Positions 5,596 to 7,067 of a stretch of DNA of 7,067 nt are shown in pieces (the first letter of the stretch is position 1; every line of letters starts with the position of its first letter). This DNA comes from an uncultured Collinsella sp. (lineage in GTDB: Bacteria > Actinomycetota > Coriobacteriia > Coriobacteriales > Coriobacteriaceae). Location of the stretch: contig URTB01000071.1 of assembly GCA_900550595.1 (NCBI GenBank), forward strand, positions 1-7,067, in the 5' to 3' direction. Under the pieces are notes generated by a model, which was not told the DNA's origin, searched no databases, and saw nothing but the letters and a program-made list of their open reading frames with translations. A program made the position numbers and the translations under genes.

Positions 5596-5608
5596 TATCC
5601 CGGGGATA
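5596..5608. repeat. Perfect 6-bp palindrome with one-base centre (TATCCC-G-GGGATA)
   Basis: TATCCC (5596-5601) and GGGATA (5603-5608) are exact inverted copies around a single G. This geometry suits a dimeric DNA-binding protein better than an RNA hairpin. It lies just after the dipeptidase terminator and ahead of the candidate promoter of the next unit. Confidence 0.4.
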
Positions 5609-5616
5609 AAACGATT

Positions 5617-5646
5617 TTGTGTCGTTCACCCAATCTTGGGTACAAG
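5617..5646 (+). promoter_or_regulatory. Candidate promoter with embedded palindrome, phasin-like/ABC1 unit
   Basis: TTGTGT (5617-5622) and TACAAG (5641-5646) stand 18 bases apart, a weak but plausible sigma-70 pair. The spacer contains ACCCAA (5628-5633) and TTGGGT (5636-5641), a perfect inverted repeat around TC that overlaps the first base of the -10. A protein bound there would block the promoter. The identity of any regulator is unknown. Confidence 0.4.
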
Positions 5647-5681
5647 AAGGCCAATGCAGTTGTTCATGATTGGAGCCAACC

Positions 5682-6098
5682 ATGGTTATGAAATTCGATC
5701 AGCTTGTTAACGGTGCCATCAACGTGGGCTTCGGTGCCGCCGCCGTTGCCGTCGAGGGCGGCAAGAAGGTCCTCGACGACCTCAATACCAAGGGTGAGCA
5801 GGTGCGCAAGGACGCCGGCACTCCCGATATCGCCCGCAGCGTGTCCGACATGTTCGAGCAGGCCGGCGGCACCATCTCCGACCTGACCGAGCGCCTGGGC
5901 ATGCAGGGCGAGACTGCGGCACAGCGCGTGCTCGACGAGCTCATCCTGGCCCGCGTCCGCGTTATGACCGGCCCCGAGCGCACGGCCTTTTTGGCCCATG
6001 TGCGCGACATCGTCGACTCGGTCGAGGACAACGTGACTTCGGTGCCCGTCGAGTCCGTTGAGCCCGACGATGCAGAGGACACCGAAGAGGCCGAGTAG
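5682..6098 (+). CDS. Small phasin-like coiled-coil protein
   Basis: This encodes 138 residues from ATG 5682, six bases after GGAG (5672-5675). A TTG codon at 5670 overlaps that site, and the ATG at 5688 is spaced less well. The first 40 residues (small-residue-rich INVGFGAAAVAVEGGKKVLD, then DLNTKGEQVRKD) match the pattern of the small phasin-superfamily proteins often found next to ABC1 kinases. The next segment is helical and charged, with SVSDMFEQAGGTISDLTERL giving a likely amphipathic or coiled helix. The tail (about 121-138) is strongly acidic and probably disordered. There is no signal peptide or transmembrane helix. Phasins coat polyhydroxyalkanoate granules, but no granule gene is visible here, so a structural or adaptor role at membranes or with the kinase is equally possible. 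The kinase starts eight bases after the stop. Confidence 0.75.
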   Translation: MVMKFDQLVNGAINVGFGAAAVAVEGGKKVLDDLNTKGEQVRKDAGTPDIARSVSDMFEQAGGTISDLTERLGMQGETAAQRVLDELILARVRVMTGPERTAFLAHVRDIVDSVEDNVTSVPVESVEPDDAEDTEEAE

Positions 6099-6106
6099 CA
6101 GCGCAG

Positions 6107-7067
6107 ATGGCAGATTCCACCACCGATTACAACAATCTAGACCCCTTGGGTGACGAGACGGCGGTTGTCGACGAGGTTGAAGCCGCCGTCTCGGGCGCTC
6201 GCAAGAAGCCGCGCGCTGTCGATATGGTGCCCGAGGAGCCCGACGCGATGGCACCGGACGAGGAATACCAGCTCACGCCGGCGGGCCGCCGTGAGCGCAT
6301 TGGGCAAATCGTTCGCCTGGTCAAAAAGTACCGCGTGTGGGATAACCTCACGCCGGTGCGCCTGCGTCGTCTGCTCGAAGAACTCGGCCCCATGTTCGTC
6401 AAGATGGGGCAGATTCTGGCTAACCGCTCCGAGATTTTGCCGCAGCGGTTTTGCGACGAACTGCGCCGTCTGCGCTCCGACGTAGAGCCGGTGCCGTATG
6501 AGGTAGTGCTCCGCTGTTTGGAAGAGGAGTACGGCCAGCGCCTGGGGCAGATGTTCGACGCGATCGACCCCAACCCGCTCGGAAGCGCGTCGCTCGCGCA
6601 GGTACACCGTGCCCGTCTGGTGACAGGCGAGGACGTGGCCGTTAAGGTGCAGCGCCCCGGTGCGCAGCAGGTGATGGCGCAGGACATCGACATCATCCGT
6701 TCGGTGGTGCGCATCGTTTCCAAGTTCGTCAACACCGATCAGTTTGTTGACCTGCACGGTGTGGTCGAAGAGCTGTGGACCTCATTTCGCGAGGAGACCA
6801 ACTTTTTGGCCGAGGCCAAAAACCTCAACGATTTCTATGACTTCCACAAAAGCGTGCACGGCGTTTCGTGTCCCAAATCCTACCTGGACCTTTGCACCGA
6901 ACACGTCGTGGTCATGGACTACATCGACGGCATCTCCATTGCCGATCCCGAGCGCCTGGTGGCCGAGGGCTATGACCTGGAAAAGATCGGCTCGGCGATC
7001 GTCGAGGACTATTCGACGCAGGTGCTCGACGACGGCTTTTTCCATGCCGACCCGCATGCGGGAAACA
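6107..7067 (+). CDS. ABC1/UbiB-family atypical kinase, 3' end beyond window
   Basis: 320 complete codons are visible. An acidic, low-complexity N-terminal extension (1 to about 65) precedes the ABC1 core. The family signatures appear in order: KxGQ motif K99-M100-G101-Q102; the small-residue loop GSASLAQVH (159-167) in place of the Ala-rich P-loop substitute; the VAVK lysine K180; the ExD motif region E230-T231-N232-F233 followed by EAKN, with Asn where most members have Asp; VMDYIDGI; and the metal-binding HADPHAGN (313-320), with which the window ends. Known: COQ8/UbiB relatives are membrane-associated ATPases that support quinone or lipid metabolism. The substrate in non-ubiquinone bacteria is unclear. 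There is no good ribosome binding site before ATG 6107 and only eight bases from the upstream stop, so translation is probably coupled to the phasin-like gene. I withhold the symbol ubiB because a ubiquinone role is not supported. Confidence 0.9.
   Translation, partial: MADSTTDYNNLDPLGDETAVVDEVEAAVSGARKKPRAVDMVPEEPDAMAPDEEYQLTPAGRRERIGQIVRLVKKYRVWDNLTPVRLRRLLEELGPMFVKMGQILANRSEILPQRFCDELRRLRSDVEPVPYEVVLRCLEEEYGQRLGQMFDAIDPNPLGSASLAQVHRARLVTGEDVAVKVQRPGAQQVMAQDIDIIRSVVRIVSKFVNTDQFVDLHGVVEELWTSFREETNFLAEAKNLNDFYDFHKSVHGVSCPKSYLDLCTEHVVVMDYIDGISIADPERLVAEGYDLEKIGSAIVEDYSTQVLDDGFFHADPHAGN

Noticed and set aside
6137..6757. A 206-codon open frame on the minus strand over the kinase gene
   Set aside because: It is an antisense shadow. 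The plus-strand frame carries KxGQ, VAVK and HADPHAGN motifs in the right order.

Overview
The window looks like chromosomal DNA from a high-GC, monoderm gut actinobacterium of the Coriobacteriia, most likely Collinsella or a close relative. That placement is an inference from base composition, strong purine-rich ribosome binding sites, and the combination of an FchA-FolD pair, a family C69 dipeptidase and a phasin-like/ABC1-kinase pair. No marker gene in the window proves it.

The left part (1-2041) reads leftwards and encodes exported proteins. From right to left these are two paralogous lipoproteins (1436-2041 and 616-1209) and the start of a protein with a twin-arginine signal peptide (1-310, cut by the window edge). 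Each lipoprotein gene has its own strong intrinsic terminator. Both also carry the same 19-bp partly palindromic element in their upstream DNA, so they look like two copies of one duplicated transcription unit. The gap 311-615 holds a candidate promoter for the Tat protein and the terminator of the first lipoprotein.

The divergent gap 2042-2418 separates the leftward genes from everything to the right. It holds the second copy of the shared element, a candidate leftward promoter, and a reasonable rightward promoter followed by an inverted repeat.

The right part (2419-7067) reads rightwards in three units. First is a two-gene folate unit, an FchA-type cyclohydrolase/cyclodeaminase and a FolD, closed by a terminator. 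Second is a monocistronic C69 dipeptidase with a terminator. Third is a phasin-like coiled-coil protein followed by an ABC1/UbiB-family atypical kinase that runs off the right edge.

The most informative observation is in FolD. The two side chains most important for its cyclohydrolase half (Lys54 and Gln98 in E. coli numbering) are Ala and Phe here, while the dehydrogenase signatures remain. The gene directly upstream, whose 3' end carries the folD ribosome binding site, encodes a separate cyclohydrolase-type protein. The pair therefore probably splits between two proteins the reactions that ordinary FolD performs alone. I found no tRNA, rRNA, CRISPR array, insertion sequence or phage gene.
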